NCBI GenBank assembly: GCA_009731375.1
Contig: BJOX01000055.1
Location: 21,471-85,470 of the forward strand
Direction: 5' to 3'
Length of the DNA: 64,000 nt
DNA from: Paulinella micropora
Lineage: Eukaryota; Cercozoa; Imbricatea; Euglyphida
In this document: positions 62,191-64,000 of the stretch, one piece after another
Layout of the letters: each line of letters begins with the position of its first letter
Numbering within the stretch: the first letter of the stretch is position 1
Notes under the pieces: model-generated
What the model was told of the DNA's origin: nothing
The model's database searches: none
Seen by the model: the letters and a program-made list of their open reading frames with translations, nothing else
Position numbers and translations under genes: made by a program

Positions 62191-62903
62191 CTCTTCGAAG
62201 GTAGCACAGATCTTGGTGGCTTCTTGTTCATGTTTCCGGTCGAGGTGCTGCTGTACACCGATCACGCGGCTTCGGCTGTTTTGATCTCCTCAGCGTGGGC
62301 GGTGGCTTTGGCTGCAAGCGTCCTCATCTCCTCGCGGCACTTGGACGCAGCTTCTGCCAGGGAGGAACATTTGTGCCCATTGTGCTTGAGAGTTACGCAG
62401 TCCCTGCAGACAACGTGTTGGCAGTCTTGGTCAAAAAATCGAAAAGCCTCGTGGTGCTCGGAGCAGAAGATTGGGGCGGCAGCAAGGTGGGGAGTAGCCT
62501 TCAGCTCCTCCAGGGATACCACGCGATGGTTTCGGGTGACTTTGTTGCGTGTGTGCCAACGGGTCGCATCCTGGCACATGTTCTCTTGGCATTCCAAACA
62601 CCGTGACGTAGCTGGGTGCTGCTCGTCATCACAAGCTTCGCAGGTTCGCACTGTGTCACCTTCCTTTTTCTTGGAAGCGGCAAGAAGGACATCCAAGAGG
62701 GAAAAGTTCTTGGGCAATCTATGAACTCCCTCTGACACAGGGACATCCTTTCGGCAGGTTGGGCAAGTGATGGCGCCATGTTTGAGAAGCTTCTCCAGGC
62801 ATCCCGTGCAGAAGCTATGCCCACAACTGAGCAGACGAGGGCAAAGCTTCTCGTCGTCGAATCCTTCGCAGCAGATTGAACAGTCCAAGGAGGAGTTCAT
62901 CAT
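62191..62903 (-). CDS. TRIM-like gene, exon 1: RING, two B-boxes, coiled coil
   Basis: An ATG at 62903 gives MMNSSLDCSICCEGF and a RING finger (CSICC, LSCGHSFCTGC, CPTCRKDV; residues 8-52). B-box 1 follows (CEACDDEQHPATSRCLECQE) and then B-box 2 (FCSEHHEAFRFF, CRDCVTLKHNGHKCS; about 145-185). The coiled coil begins near 190. The open frame ends at 62262, but a one-base shift near 62265 restores a coding run (HLDRKHEQEATKICATFEE) ending at a GTAAGT donor at 62190. So either an assembly error or a disabling mutation. This RING/B-box order is that of TRIM E3 ubiquitin ligases. TATAG precedes the ATG, so an upstream exon is possible. Confidence 0.8.
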
Positions 62904-62918
62904 CTATAGCACAAAAAA

Positions 62919-63002
62919 NNNNNNNNNNNNNNNNNNNNNNNNNNNNNNNNNNNNNNNNNNNNNNNNNNNNNNNNNNNNNNNNNNNNNNNNNNNNNNNNNN
63001 NN
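62919..63002. other. Assembly gap (84 N) in a poly-A tract
   Basis: A run of A on both sides. Confidence 0.95.
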
Positions 63003-63053
<51 letters not shown>

Positions 63054-63158
63054 GTGCTGTGTGCTCAAAAGGTGAAAGCATCTCTGAATGAAAAGATAAT
63101 TTCACAAGGTAGAAAATGAAGGACATAGATCGACGTATTTAGATAGACAGTATCAATA
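63003..63158. other. Spacer upstream of TRIM-like gene
   Basis: Poly-A, then about 100 bases of unique sequence. It may hold the promoter; no element is recognisable. Confidence 0.3.
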
Positions 63159-63225
63159 ATTTAGAGAGAGAGAGAGAGAGGAGAGAGGAAAGAGAGAGGA
63201 GAGAGAGAAGAGAAAGAGAAAGAGA

Positions 63226-63266
<41 letters not shown>

Positions 63267-63267
63267 G

Positions 63268-63320
<53 letters not shown>

Positions 63321-63327
63321 GAAAGAT

Positions 63328-63397
<70 letters not shown>
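63159..63397. repeat. (GA)n and (GATA)n microsatellite
   Basis: GA, GATA and GA units in succession. Confidence 0.92.
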
Positions 63398-63399
<2 letters not shown>

Positions 63400-63594
63400 T
63401 AATCAATGATATACGGGAACATGAAGCTCGTGCTTCGCAGTGAAATCCGGTAAACAGAACAACTGGAGACTGGAAAAGACTGTATAGATTCATAGACAGA
63501 CAGATAGATAGACACACGATAGACAGAAATGCAGACAGACAGACATTGACATATAGCAGAAATACAGATTCATAAATAGATAGATATGTAGATA

Positions 63595-63608
63595 GGTAGG
63601 TAGGTAGG

Positions 63609-63656
<48 letters not shown>
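63595..63656. repeat. (GTAG)n and (GATA)n microsatellite
   Basis: About 14 units. Confidence 0.92.
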
Positions 63657-63749
63657 CTTAGATAACTTTTCCACAACATCTTCAGACAATAGATAGACAG
63701 GTAATGAAGTCAGTCCTGGTGAGATCTACAGATAGAGTGATAAATAGAT

Positions 63750-63754
63750 AGGTG

Positions 63755-63804
<50 letters not shown>

Positions 63805-63843
63805 ACAGAGAGAGAGAGAGAGAGAGAGAGAAGATAGAGAGAG
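63750..63843. repeat. (GATA)n and (GA)n microsatellite
   Basis: GATA units turning into GA. Confidence 0.92.
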
Positions 63844-63859
63844 TTATTTAAGTATATTA

Positions 63860-64000
63860 AATTACATTACATTACATTACATTTTACATAACATTACATT
63901 TTACATTACATTAATATCATTACATTACATTATATTACATGAAATTATATTACATGACATGACATGACATGACACGCATTACATTGCATTACATGACATT
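63860..64000. repeat. (ATTAC)n / (ATGAC)n pentanucleotide array
   Basis: ATTAC units with ATTTTAC variants, changing to ATGAC near the window end. Confidence 0.88.

Noticed and set aside
54840-64000. Regularly spaced repeats that could suggest a CRISPR array
   Set aside because: The units are 2-5 bases long without unique spacers. They are microsatellites.

Overview
This is eukaryotic nuclear DNA from a repeat-rich draft assembly. It has three retrotransposons, a GT-AG intron, long microsatellites and many gaps, and no bacterial operon layout. The host cannot be named from the sequence. A polinton-like virus relic, Ty3 and Copia elements and giant-virus-like genes together suggest an alga or other protist (inference). 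Nearly every 10-N gap touches a long G or C run.

(1) About 1.08-14.61 kb is an A/T-rich relic of a polinton-like virus (PLV). It carries an archaeo-eukaryotic primase joined to an SF3 helicase, a zinc-ribbon protein, two S74-type fibre proteins, a beta-rich structural protein, a phospholipase A2-like protein, a two-helix membrane protein and an FtsK/A32-type packaging ATPase. The ATPase is cut off after its Walker A. Most genes carry one or two small frameshifts or a stop, so the copy is dead. No major capsid gene is visible. A 181-bp inverted repeat (377-773) lies at its left side, and a cluster of CACGATATCGTG-type palindromes (14617-14834) at its right break.

(2) 14.84-22.86 kb and 33.74-42.17 kb are two diverged members of one Ty3/gypsy family. 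Both have frameshifts. Both share an unusual C-terminal domain after the integrase and a protease-like region without the usual catalytic Asp. Only the second keeps a purine tract and a likely 3' LTR start.

(3) 22.9-33.6 kb is a mosaic of decayed genes in G/C-tract and GA-rich DNA. It holds a MYND finger remnant, an intact 583-residue protein with a BRO-like region and an HNH nuclease, a broken Fanzor (TnpB-like RNA-guided nuclease) gene interrupted by G/C hairpin repeats, and an intact unrecognised 311-residue gene. Short inverted-repeat elements are scattered through it. The mix resembles giant-virus gene content.

(4) 44.386-54.127 kb is a nearly complete Copia element: two 193-bp LTRs with two mismatches seen, a 5-bp target duplication GATTT, and gag, protease, integrase, reverse transcriptase and RNase H in Copia order.

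(5) 54.1-64 kb holds microsatellites around one host gene on the minus strand (exons 62903-62191 and 58071-56839). It encodes a RING/B-box/coiled-coil/filamin protein with a galactose-binding-like C terminus, probably a TRIM-type ubiquitin ligase.
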